Shown here: positions 47,195 to 57,103 of the stretch, in pieces
Layout: each line of letters begins with the position of its first letter
How positions within the stretch are numbered: position 1 is the stretch's first letter
NCBI RefSeq assembly: GCF_026745355.1
Contig: NC_079209.1
Coordinates: 39,995,678-40,059,677, forward strand
Source: Beta vulgaris subsp. vulgaris
Lineage: Eukaryota > Streptophyta > Magnoliopsida > Caryophyllales > Amaranthaceae
DNA: 64,000 nt
Direction: 5' to 3'
The notes under the pieces: generated by a model
Told to the model about the DNA's origin: nothing
Database searches by the model: none
Seen by the model: the letters and a program-made list of their open reading frames with translations, nothing else
Program-made: the position numbers and the translations under genes

Positions 47195-50100
47195 TTAAAG
47201 AGTTTCGTCCCCGAAACTCAAGCGTACCTGCTGAAAAAGTTCGGGATATCGATTTTTCATATCATCTTCGGCTTCCCAAGTAGCCTCTTCAGAAGTTTGA
47301 CTTGACCATAACACCTTGACTATTTTACCGCCTTGTTCCGGGTACTTCTCGTTTTGGTATCAAGGATCCTAACTGGGCGTTGCTCAAAGGATAAGGTTTA
47401 TCTAGTTCAATGGTTTCAGGTTGAATGATATGGGTAGGATCATGGACATATTTTCGAAGTTGAGACACATGAAAGACGTTATGGACATTAGCTAACTCCA
47501 TTGGTAAGGCTAATCTATAGGCTACTTCCCCAATTCGTCTCCAAGATCTCATATGGTCCAATGTAACGTGGACTCAACTTTCCTTTCCTACCAAATCTCA
47601 TGACCCCTTTGTTGGTGACACTTTTAGCAAAGCCTTCTCCCCAACCTCAAATTCCATCTCCCTTCTATTCTGATCTGCGTAAGCCTTTTGTCTATCTTGA
47701 GCTGCCCTCATGTGCTCCTGAATAAGCCTAACTTGTTTCGTTGTTTCTTCAATCATCTCAGGCCCTAAATCATCGTCTCACTTATGTCACTCCAACACAA
47801 AGGACTCCTACATTTTCGCCCATACAATGCTTCATACGGTGCCATCTTTATGCTTGAGTGATAACTGTTGTTATACGAAAACTCTATAGTTGGCAAATAA
47901 TCATCCCAAGATCCTCCAAAGTCTATCACACATGCTCTCAACATATCCTCCAATGTTTGAATTGTTCTCTCTGTCTGTCCATCTGTTGCAGGGTGGAAAG
48001 CTGTACTAAATTTGAGCAATGTCCCAAAGGCTTGTTGTAACCTCTCCCAAAACTTGGACAAAAATCTCGAGTCTCTATCTGAAACGATATCCTTTGGTAC
48101 TCCATTGCAGTCTAACAACCTCTCGCACATATGCACTAGCCAACTGTTGCATACTCCATGTATCCTTCATTGCTATAAATCTGGCCGACTTTGTCAATCG
48201 ATCCACTATAACCCATATGGCATTCTTAGCTGACTTAGTAAGTGGTAATCCCATCACAAAATCCATTGAAATAGACTCCCATTTCCAACTCGGCACTTCT
48301 AAAGGTTGCATCATTCCACCAGGTCTCATATGCTGAATCTTCACTTTCTGACACGTCAAACACTTTGCAACAAACTCTGCCACTTCACGTTTCATATTTT
48401 TCCACCAAAAATGCTGCTTCAAATCCTTATAGAGTTTATCTCCTCCAGGATGCACAGAATATGGCGTATTATGAGCTTCTTCCAAAATCTTTCTTTTTAA
48501 CTCCTCATCCTTAGGCACACACCATCTTCCCTTGTACTTCACAACACCATTCTCATCAATGTCAAACTCGATGACAACTCCATCTTCTTTCATTTTCTTT
48601 ATCTTCACCATCCACTCATCACTACTTTGCTTCTCTCGAATCTCCTCGAATAAGGTGGGTTGCACACATAGTGCATTCAATTGAGCTTCCACTTGCCCTT
48701 GCTCCATGACTTCTAAACTCATGCTCCTGAAATCTTCACACAATCTCTCAGATAACACCATCATGTTCATCGAATGACTAGTCTTCCTACTCAATGCATC
48801 AGCAACTTTATTCGCTTTACCCTCATGATACAATATCTCCAAATCATAATCCTTAATAAGTTCAAGCCATCTCCTCTGTCTCATGTTCAACTCCTTCTGA
48901 GTAAATATATACTTCAGACTTTTATGATCAGTGAAAATCTTACATGACACACCATACAAATAATGTCTCCAAATCTTCAATGCGAATACTACAGCAGCTA
49001 ATTCTAAATCATGAGTAGGGTAATTCTGTTCATAAGGCTTAAGTTGTCTCGAAGCATATGCTACCACCTACCATGTTGCATCAATACACATCCTAACCCA
49101 TTCTTAGAAGCGTCACTATACACCTCAAAACCTTCTAATCCAGATGGTAACGTCAAAACTGGTGCTGAAGTAAGTCTTTGCTTCAATTCCTGAAAAGCTT
49201 TCTCACACCTCTCATCCCACTGAAATCGAGTTGTTTTCTTCATCAAATTTGTCAAAGGTTGAGCTACTTTTGAGAAATCTTGCACAAACCTCCTATAGTA
49301 GCCAGCAAGTCCTAAGAAACTTCTAATCTCAGTCACATTACTAGGTCTCACCCATTCTGTTACTGCTTGTATCTTTGATGGATCTACAGCAACACCTTCT
49401 TTCGAAATCACATGACCTAAAAATGCAACTTTCTCAAGCCAAAACTCACATTTTGATAACTTAGCATACAACCTTTTCTCTCGAAGTATCTCCAAAACTT
49501 TCCTTAAATGACCTTCATGCTCTTCTTTGTCCTTCGAATACACCAATATATCATCTATGAACACCACCACAAATCTATCTAAATACGGCTGAAATGTCCT
49601 ATTCATAAGATCCATAAATGCTGCAGGTGCATTAGTAAGTCCAAATGGCATCACTGTGAACTCATAATGCCCATACCTCGTACGAAACGCTGTTTTTGGT
49701 ATATCTTCCTCCGAAATTCTCAATTGGTGATACCCAGACCTCAAATCAATCTTAGAGAAAATTCCAGCACCCTTAAGTTGATCAAATAAATCCTCAATCC
49801 TAGGCAATGGGTACTTATTCTTTATTGTGACATTATTCAACTCTCTGTAATCAATACACAACCTCAAGGTTCCATCCTTCTTTCGAACAAATAACACTGG
49901 TGCTCCCCAAGGTGAAACACTTGGCCTAATGTACCCTTTCTCCAATAATTCCTCCAATTGCACTTTCAACTCTTGCATCTCAGCAGGTGCCATCCTATAT
50001 GGTGCCTTAGAAATAGCTCCAGTTCCAGGCACTAGGTCAATCTTAAAATCCATTTCTCTCACTGGCGGCATCCCTGGAATTTCTTCTGGAAAAACATCTT

Positions 50101-50825
50101 GGAACTCACTCACCACAGGTATTTGCGATATCTCTCCATCCTCCACACTCACATCCTTCACATGGCACAAATATATGGGGTAGCCCTTCCTAATATAGGT
50201 TTTGAATGACATGGCTGACACAATACTGACTCCAGGTTTAGAAACAATTCCTTGATAGGATATTCTATTTCCCTTTGGCCCCCTAAGAGACACCTTTTGA
50301 GTATGACACTCTATCCTAGCTCTATACTTAGCAAGCCAATCCATCCCCAATATTACATCAAAGTCGGGTAAGTTGAACTGGATAAGATCAGCAGGCAAAT
50401 CAGATCCTAATATGGTAATGGGTATGTCTTGGTATATGGAACTACAAGGAACTACTTCCCCTGAAGGTATTGTTATGAAGGTTTGACACAAGATTGAGGG
50501 TTTTAGACCTAACTTTTCAACAAATGAACTAGCTATGAAAGAATGAGACGCCCCAGAATCAAAAAGCAAGTAAGCAGGGTTAGAGTTTACGAGGAAAGTA
50601 CCCGTCACAACATTAGCGTTGGTGTCTGCTTCATTCTGGTTCATAACATAGATTCTTCCATTGTTGCCTCGAGCACCATTTCCATTGCCGTTTTGATTGT
50701 TGTTTCCTCCATTTGCTCGATTGTTATTCTGACCATTATGCTGAGTATTGTTCCCCCCTTGAGCATTCGAAGTCTGACCCTGGGAGTTGTTGTTGTTATA
50801 GGGACGATTGTTGTTCTGGTTATGA
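47195..50825 (-). pseudogene. Gypsy polyprotein (gag tail, PR, RT, RNase H, integrase, chromodomain-like tail)
   Basis: An Asn/Gly-rich gag tail (50825-50645) leads into the protease ([13 protein letters not shown], near 50560). The reverse transcriptase has the [11 protein letters not shown] box near 49570-49540, with both Asp present. The RNase H connection follows, and the 527-codon frame ends at 49061. The frame changes near 49065 into RNase H ([10 protein letters not shown]) and the integrase HHCC finger (48450-48330) with the start of the core ([10 protein letters not shown]). It changes again near 48100 into the rest of the core (FHPATDGQTERTIQTLED), and near 47600 into the HVSQLRKYVHD region. 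A tail with LWSSQTSEEATWEAEDDM at about 47310-47250 looks like a chromodomain. Stop at 47195. It is the longest retroelement coding stretch here but is broken at least three times. Confidence 0.9.
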
Positions 50826-50880
50826 TATATATTTTACTTTATTTTTCAGAATTTTATATTTATAAAATCTTATTTTATGG

Positions 50881-51639
50881 TTCATAACATAAAATCTTTT
50901 TTTTCTAATATATTTAGAAAAAGAAAAAGAATTGTAGGCATTGTCACGTCTCCTCTCTCCCTCTCAATTTTATCTATCCCTTTTTCCCTAGCATTTTGTG
51001 AAATTTGAGAGCTCTTTGGGCTCTATTTTCATATGATTTTACGTTTAGATCTTGCTTTGTTTTCTTGAACTTGATTGCAAAAATTAAAATTTTGAAGGGT
51101 GCTTTTCTGATTGATTTCACCATGTGTATATGCGTATTGTTGAAGGGAAGACTCATCATTCGAATGTGAAACCTAGGATGGCAAGTTCAGGAGCTAGATT
51201 TGATTGAAAAAAATGGGTACTTGATGATGGCCTAGTCGGGCAGATTCCGCCCCGACAGGTGGGGGCAACCTTGCTTGGCCAAATGTTACAGTTTTGGAGA
51301 AGAATTGAAAGAAAAACAAATACCTATAGGTTCGGCCTGACATATTTCATCCGATCAGGCGAGTCGGAGAATTTATTCCACGAAAAGGCCTTTAGAGGCC
51401 GCCTGATCGGAGGAGACGAAGATTTTACTGGGCTGATGACCGCTTGGTTGGGTGGAATCCGTCCCCGCTGCCCAGGCGGGTCGAAATGTATGTGATTTAA
51501 AGCGTGTGCTGCACAATTTATTATTTTAATATAAAATACTTCTTGCTTCACTGGAGAGAAAAAAAATCACGTTTTACTCTATTATTCAATGTATTAGCTT
51601 TCTAAGTGTGTTTTGCTCTCTCAAGAACACTAAGTTATC
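50881..51639. other. Unassigned stretch with a GC-richer block
   Basis: 51235-51490 is GC-rich with CCGCCCCGACAGG- and GCCTGATCGG-type words and an 11-bp inverted repeat, ccgatcaggcg (51351-51361) against cgcctgatcgg (51400-51410). It may be part of an LTR; no ends were identified. Confidence 0.35.
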
Positions 51640-52233
51640 CTATTCGCTATTTACCGTCCGTATTTACTAAAAATCGCTCGTATTTTTTTCAAAATTTTTC
51701 TAAACTACCCCCTATGTATACTCACACTCTCTCCCCCCTCCTCTCACACTCATTCTCACTTTCTCTCACCTCACTTCAACCACCACCACCGGAACCACCA
51801 CCATCGAAACCACCACTAAATCAGATACAACACCAGTGGAACCACCACCACACCGAAACCACCACCGCCAAATTTTTTTTTTTTTTGAAAAATGACAGAG
51901 GAAACAAAATGAATTTTCCTTTCCTCCATGGAGGAAACGAAAATTCATTTCGTCTCCTCCGTCATTTTTCAAAAAAATATTCGCGGTGGTTTCAATGTTG
52001 GTGGTGGTCGCTGCTGTGGTGGTGGTTCTGGTGTGGTGGTGGTTTTGGTGGTTTCGGTGGTGGTGGTTCCTATGGTAGTGGTTGTCTGTGGTGGTTGGGG
52101 TGAGGTGAGAGAACTTGAGAATGAGAGTGAGAGGAGAAGAGAGAGAGTGAGTGAGTATATATAGGGGTAGTTTAGGAAAATTTTAAAAAAAACGGACGAT
52201 TTTAAGTAAATACGGGCGGTAAATAGTAATGTC
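51640..52233. mobile_element. Foldback element: near-complete ~590-bp palindrome
   Basis: The left ctatttaccgtccgtattta is inverted at the right as ctatttaccgcccgtattta. The arms stay related through aaactaccccctatgta and the CCACCACC/GGTGGTGG tracts to a perfect 16-bp centre, ttcctccatggaggaa, around 51928. Open frames in it are proline/valine low-complexity. No clear target-site duplication. Confidence 0.75.
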
Positions 52234-53311
52234 CTAGTTTATTTTTGAAGCTTATTTTCATTCTCAAGGATATTGAAGATCTCAGTAGAAGTAATTAATT
52301 TTAAGATTTGTTCTTCAATTGGTATTTCTCTATTCTCTTGTCTATTCTTCATTACTAGTTCACGATGCTTGGTTAATTAATTGTGATTATATTTTCCTTT
52401 ATTATGAGTGAGTAGTTTAATTTTTAAGGATTTTGGGATCTATGTATGCATAACGGATTGAATGAATAATTGTTTGCTTGTGACTTCGTCTGATTCTTAT
52501 TATTGAGTTAGTTTGGTTAATTTGCAAGTTCGGCTAAATTTATTTGATTACTATTGCATTACAAAGTTATAGACCGAGAGGTAGGATTTTGTATAGGCTC
52601 TCAACAATAGGTTACCAATCTATGACCATACGAGAACAGCTTAGTGATATTCGAGGAGGTAATGTTCGAGAGAAACTATTGAGTTTCTTTAGTCATTCTT
52701 GATATCCTCAATTGCATACATATTGAAATGTTTCCTTAGTCTTTCCCTTATTTGATCCCTTGATTTATATTTGCAATTAGTTGAATAAACCAACTTTTTA
52801 TCTAATTTTGTTAGTTTAATATTAAAGTTTAGACATAATAGTATAGTTATCCCCCTGTGAATTCGATACTGATTTTCCTAACTAACTAGTTAGTGAACCT
52901 TAGGTTTATTTTTAATTAGATGATACGACTTTACCTTGTCACGTGTCACCTTGTGATTTGACATTTCATTGAAAACTCTTTAATTGCCATAAAACTAAGA
53001 AAAATGTTTATAAGAAGTCTCAAACTCTTTTTTTCACAATGTACAAGTCATTTTTCAAACATCAAGTTATATTTTCTACTTGTAACAAATTATCAATTGA
53101 GAACCTTAACAATTGATCATAGTGCTTCCTCTAAGGCTCTAACCCAGGTTAGGAACCAACTAGTATCACCTAAAAATGAGGGTGATCGTTTTGCTTTCCA
53201 TTTCTTTATCATATACATCATCTCTTTTAAATCCTACCACCACCTAAATTTATCTTGATTTTCTTTATTTGATCTCCATTTCCCCATTACCCAAATATTA
53301 CATTACCCTCA
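52234..53311. other. Possible LTR remnant followed by spacer
   Basis: The word cccctgtgaattcgatactg near 52852 resembles the region close to the 3' end of plant LTRs. With 50881-51639 it may be a solo LTR split by the foldback element. This is an inference with no boundaries. 52970-53311 shows nothing. Confidence 0.3.
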
Positions 53312-53654
53312 CGGTTCATTTGGTAGTTGATTATAAATGGTGATAATGGAAAACAATTTGTGTATAAATTTGTGAAGAATATCATTATCCATTCCCATAG
53401 TAATGCTAATTTATCCTAAAGTGTCCACTCTCATTGAATTCTCTTTTTCTCATCCAATACCACCTTGTAGGTGGTAATGAGTGGTAATGAAATTGCTTTC
53501 CCTTGGAGACAAAACACAAGTTTAGGAGTGAGACTACTTACCCATGGAGAAAAAAATGTTTCCCCATGAAGATTTTAAGTGTACTTCTCTAATAAAATTA
53601 CACTTAAAATTCATTGTCATTACCGCAATTTATTAACGATTACCAAACGGGCCA
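53312..53654. mobile_element. Tourist-like MITE (about 343 bp)
   Basis: The left ggttcatttggtagttgatt and the inverted right ggcccgtttggtaatcgtta form an imperfect ~35-bp TIR of the GGCC-GTTTGG kind. A possible tca duplication is at 53309-53311 and 53655-53657. Confidence 0.6.
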
Positions 53655-54101
53655 TCAATCCAAACATTATCCTTCAAGGGAACTACTTCAAGTTCCAACC
53701 ATATACAATTTACAAATCAAACAAAACTAGATAGGAAACTTGCTTCTTTTTTTGGCAAAACTCTCGTTCTCCTTAGTCCTTACTAGGGGTGATAATGAGC
53801 CTGACAAGCTCGCGAGTAGCTCGGGCTCGGCTCGGTCAAAGCTCGGTCAAAGCTCGGCTCGTTGAAGCTCGGCTCGAGCTCGGGCTCGGCTCGAGACTTA
53901 AACGAGCCGAGCCGAGCTAGGCAAAGCTCGGCTCGTAAAGCTCGTGAGCAGCTCGTTTATTATTTTATATCAAAAAAATATTTTATTAAAAAATATTTTA
54001 TATTAAAAAAATTTAATACTAATTTATATTTTAATTTAGATTTACAAATTATATATTTTAATTTGTGATCCAACTTCACCTCTACTCCACTAGGCACTAA
54101 A

Positions 54102-54616
54102 GTCCCACATTGGTTAAGAAAACAAGGATCAACCTTATTTTCTTTATAAATAGCTACTATTCCTTACTTCAACTTAAAGTTTAATTTTGTATCTCCTTGG
54201 TTGAAAAACAAAAACTATACTTTATTTTCTTCATAGAGGGAATAAAGTATAATTTTAAATAGTTGGTTATTTAATACTTAAAATATTTGATAATTTTTTC
54301 TTTAGCAAAACATGGAGTCCCACATTGAAATTTTAACAACGCTAGGAGGGATTTCAAGTTATAAAAGCATATGTAAACAAAACAAGGGTATAATGAGTTT
54401 TTTTTCTTAACAAAACATGGAGTCCCACATTGAAATTTTAGCAATGCTAAGAGGGATTCCAAGTTATATAAGCATATGTAGAATGAGTTTGTTTATCTTA
54501 AACAAAACATAAAGTTCCACATTGAAATGGGGATAGTGAGTTTGTTTTTCTTTAACAAACCATGAAGTCCCACATTGAAATCTTAGCAATGCTAAGAGGG
54601 AAATCAAGTTATAAAA
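54102..54616 (+). promoter_or_regulatory. Array of snRNA-promoter-like USE + TATA pairs inside the hAT element
   Basis: The 11-mer gtcccacattg is at 54102-54112, 54317-54327, 54422-54432 and 54567-54577, with a degenerate copy at 54514-54524. It matches the plant snRNA upstream sequence element (RTCCCACATCG) at 10 of 11 positions. A TATA word begins at 54145, 54360, 54465 and 54610, exactly 32 bp after the end of each full 11-mer. Family knowledge: pol II-transcribed plant U snRNA genes have this arrangement at about 33-34 bp, while pol III ones are about 10 bp closer. No known snRNA sequence follows. Confidence 0.6.
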
Positions 54617-54625
54617 GCATATGAT
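54305..54625. repeat. Tandem repeat of about 90-107 bp, three full copies and one partial
   Basis: Units share aaaacatggagtcccacatt, gctaggagggatttcaag and ataaaagcatatg words, starting near 54305, 54412, 54503 (cut short) and 54555. Confidence 0.85.
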
Positions 54626-55229
54626 GGGTGAGTGAACAAGCTCACCTACTTCGAGCCAAGCCGAGCTCATTAGTCGAGCCTAAATGAGCTCGCGAGCCGA
54701 GCCTAAACGAGCTCGCGAGCCGAGCTCGAGCCCCAAATTTCCATCACGAGCCGAGCTCGAGCTCGGCTCTCCCAAGCTCGGCGAGCTTACGAGCCGAGCC
54801 GAGCCTGGGAAATTTTAAACGAGCTCGAGCCGAGCCCAGTGCTATTCGGGCTCGGCTCGCTCGATAAGCACCCCTAGTCCTTACCCACTTGACCCAAAGA
54901 GTCTTGATTACTTGCTAAGTGTCACTTCACCCCGTCTCAAGGCCTCCATATATTTTCGAATTCACCATTTTGTTCCATTAAACATAAACCGTCCCTGTTG
55001 CTATCAACAAAGCCATGCCATAAATAAGCGCAATATATTCCCTTTATCTTCTTGAAAGCAAATTTAGGAAGAGGAACATTTGTGCCAACTGCCAGTATAT
55101 ACTCATACTCATGAGCACTAAATTTATGAGTTGTAAGTTGTAACCTGCCAGCTAAAAAGAGATGGCGAGTTTTCCACGCTCAGCAATTCAAGTTGGTATC
55201 TTCTCAACTAGCCACGCCCGATCTACAGT

Positions 55230-56400
55230 TTACAAGAACTGATTGAAACACGTCGTCCAAGGAACTCCAAGCACAAAACGAAAGGCATCACTTAATGTTT
55301 GAACTCTGGAGATCTCCATGCCAGTGTAATACATGAGCAGATTCAGCTTTAATTGCTTACAACACAGTATAGTACCAGAAAAGAACTGGAACCCTTGTAA
55401 TAGCATAAAGGCGTATTTACTTTTGCCTTGACAGAAGATCACAATATCATTTGCTAAGCATAAATTGTAAGATTCAAGCTTTTGCATCTTAGAGTGATAA
55501 CTGAAGCCTTCCAGAGTGTTGATATACTTTTATTTTTAGGTTTTACTAGAAGGGTGCTAGGAAAAAGTTAGGAAATCCTTTTCTGAGAGGGAATGAACGG
55601 CTCGATTTGCTTCGCGGAAAATGTGTATGAACTGAATCATTTGAAAGCTTTCACATCACTAATGAATATCTTCGAGCTATTCAATTGTCTAGCAGCAGTT
55701 CAAATTGTGCTTAAAGATATTGATCAATACTTTATTGTCTCCTTCCACAATGAGTTTGGTTATACCCATTGATTTAGAGGCTTGAAATCCGTTGTGGAGG
55801 GCAAACACTTCGGCTGTTAATGGGTGGTGAATCCCAACTTCCATGCAAGGGCTTTTAAAGTTGTTCCGCTCAGATCATGGAGTATGATACCTGCCACAGA
55901 ACAGTTGGTGTTAGCTGATCCATCAAAGATTAAGTTTGACTAAGTATGTTGGCAGTGACATCCATCAAATTTGATGGTTTTGTGGATCTGCAAGACTGAA
56001 AATCACTGTTAGAATGGAAGTCATCACAAATTTCTTGGTTTCCAATCAAGGATGGCATGCTTAGCTCTGATAAGTTCTATTAGTTTCGACTTCATTTTAT
56101 AATGCGAGTCATATATTCCATACACAAGGTCAAGAGGAGGAGACAAGGGATGACCCTGTCTTAGACAGCTTTGAGCTTTGTAACATCCATGGGTCTAAGC
56201 AATGAGAATGAGGAATTGTGAGACGTCATATTAGTCTTTACAAGGGGTAATGAAAAGTTCAGCTCAAATCCTCGATCATCATTTCTTCCAAAAAATCTCT
56301 AATCAAATGTATCATAAGCTTTTTGTAAATCAATTTTTGCAGCAGCCTTTAGTTGTTATAGTACCTTACCATATTGACACATGAGCATATTACGGAGAAT
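55230..56400 (-). pseudogene. Degenerate L1 LINE reverse transcriptase with an RNase H-like stretch inside
   Basis: Minus-strand words in order: KIDLQKAYDTFD near 56330-56295; CLRQGHPLS near 56165-56140 (canonical GLRQGDPLSP); CMEYMTRIIK near 56125-56095. Then comes an RNase H-like segment near 55930-55560 (LTAEVFALHNGFQASKSMGI, IVEGDN). The RT box region LCLANDIVIFCQG follows near 55460-55420 (canonical FADD, here AND). Many stops and frame changes. The RNase H stretch lies where only about 20 residues of RT are expected, so two LINE fragments seem to be mixed. Confidence 0.65.
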
Positions 56401-56764
56401 AACAGGGTCTTAGATATTATAGCATAAGACCAGCTTCAATTTACTACACAACAGCTTTGTAATACACATTGTGTTGTGTATTACAACATGATATCGGCCT
56501 ATAATTACGTACATTACTAGACAATTTGCCTTTGGCAATTGGCACAAGATTTATGGAATTAGTATTAATGGTTTTAAGGTTTATGGAAGTAGTATTAATG
56601 GTATTTAGTACATTCCCGTTTGCAGAAACAATTCTATATAGCAGCTGTTACATCACTACCGAAAAATTTCCCATGCCTCTTTCTAAAATGCACTCCCTTA
56701 TCCATTCGTTCCGAGAGTTCCACCTATATGAAAACAAAATTGTCTTGCTGCTCACTAGTTACAG

Positions 56765-56990
56765 TTTGTTTAGATAGCAATATAGGAGAGAAAGGAAAGG
56801 GAGGGAAAGAGGAAGGAGAGGGGGAAGATGGCCCTCCATTTTTCCTCCAAATCTCTCCAATTTGGGATGGAAAATAGATCCTTCCTTCTCCTTCCCCTTC
56901 CTTTTCCCAATCCCTTATCCAAACAGGAGAACTTGTTCCCCTCCTTTTCCCTTCCTTCCCTTTCTCTCCATTTCCTCCTACCCGAAAAAA
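56765..56990. mobile_element. Purine/pyrimidine mirror MITE-like element
   Basis: A purine tract at 56782-56830 (ggagagaaaggaaaggg) is inverted as a pyrimidine tract at 56935-56985 (cccttccttccctttctctc). Words gtttgtttagata at left and cttatccaaacag inside suggest a Tourist/hAT-like MITE. Ends are not resolved. Confidence 0.45.
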
Positions 56991-57103
56991 GTGTTAATTT
57001 AGGCAAAACTTTCAGGTTAAGACGGATGCTACAACACAAAAGAATTTATATATCACAAGATAGAACACATTCATACAAAATGTTGGAAATTATACTTACA
57101 TGA

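Larger units (their letters stand above)
44824..50880 (-). mobile_element. Ty3/gypsy chromovirus-type element lacking most of gag and its 5' LTR
   Basis: Minus strand: a C-terminal gag remnant, protease, RT, RNase H, integrase and chromodomain-like tail, then a purine tract and a complete 3' LTR. At the other side the coding sequence stops at about 50825. It is joined to a 55-bp piece (50827-50880) that matches 47003-47057 of the LTR in the same orientation. The rest of the 5' LTR, the primer site and gag are missing. Confidence 0.88.
53776..54884. mobile_element. Non-autonomous hAT element (1,093 bp) with perfect 8-bp duplication
   Basis: The body is 53784-54876. The left taggggtgataatgagcc and the inverted right taggggtgcttatcgagc form hAT-type ends. 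The 8-mer gtccttac is repeated exactly at 53776-53783 and 54877-54884. Dense GAGCTCGGCTCG-type subterminal repeats lie on both sides (53800-53955, 54640-54860). The interior has a tandem promoter-like repeat and no coding sequence. Confidence 0.93.

Noticed and set aside
49929..50183. Plus-strand frame over the gypsy RT
   Set aside because: Shadow of the conserved minus-strand polyprotein.
51606..52164. Proline-rich and valine-rich proteins
   Set aside because: Frames arise from the two arms of one palindrome and from CCACCA/GGTGGT runs.
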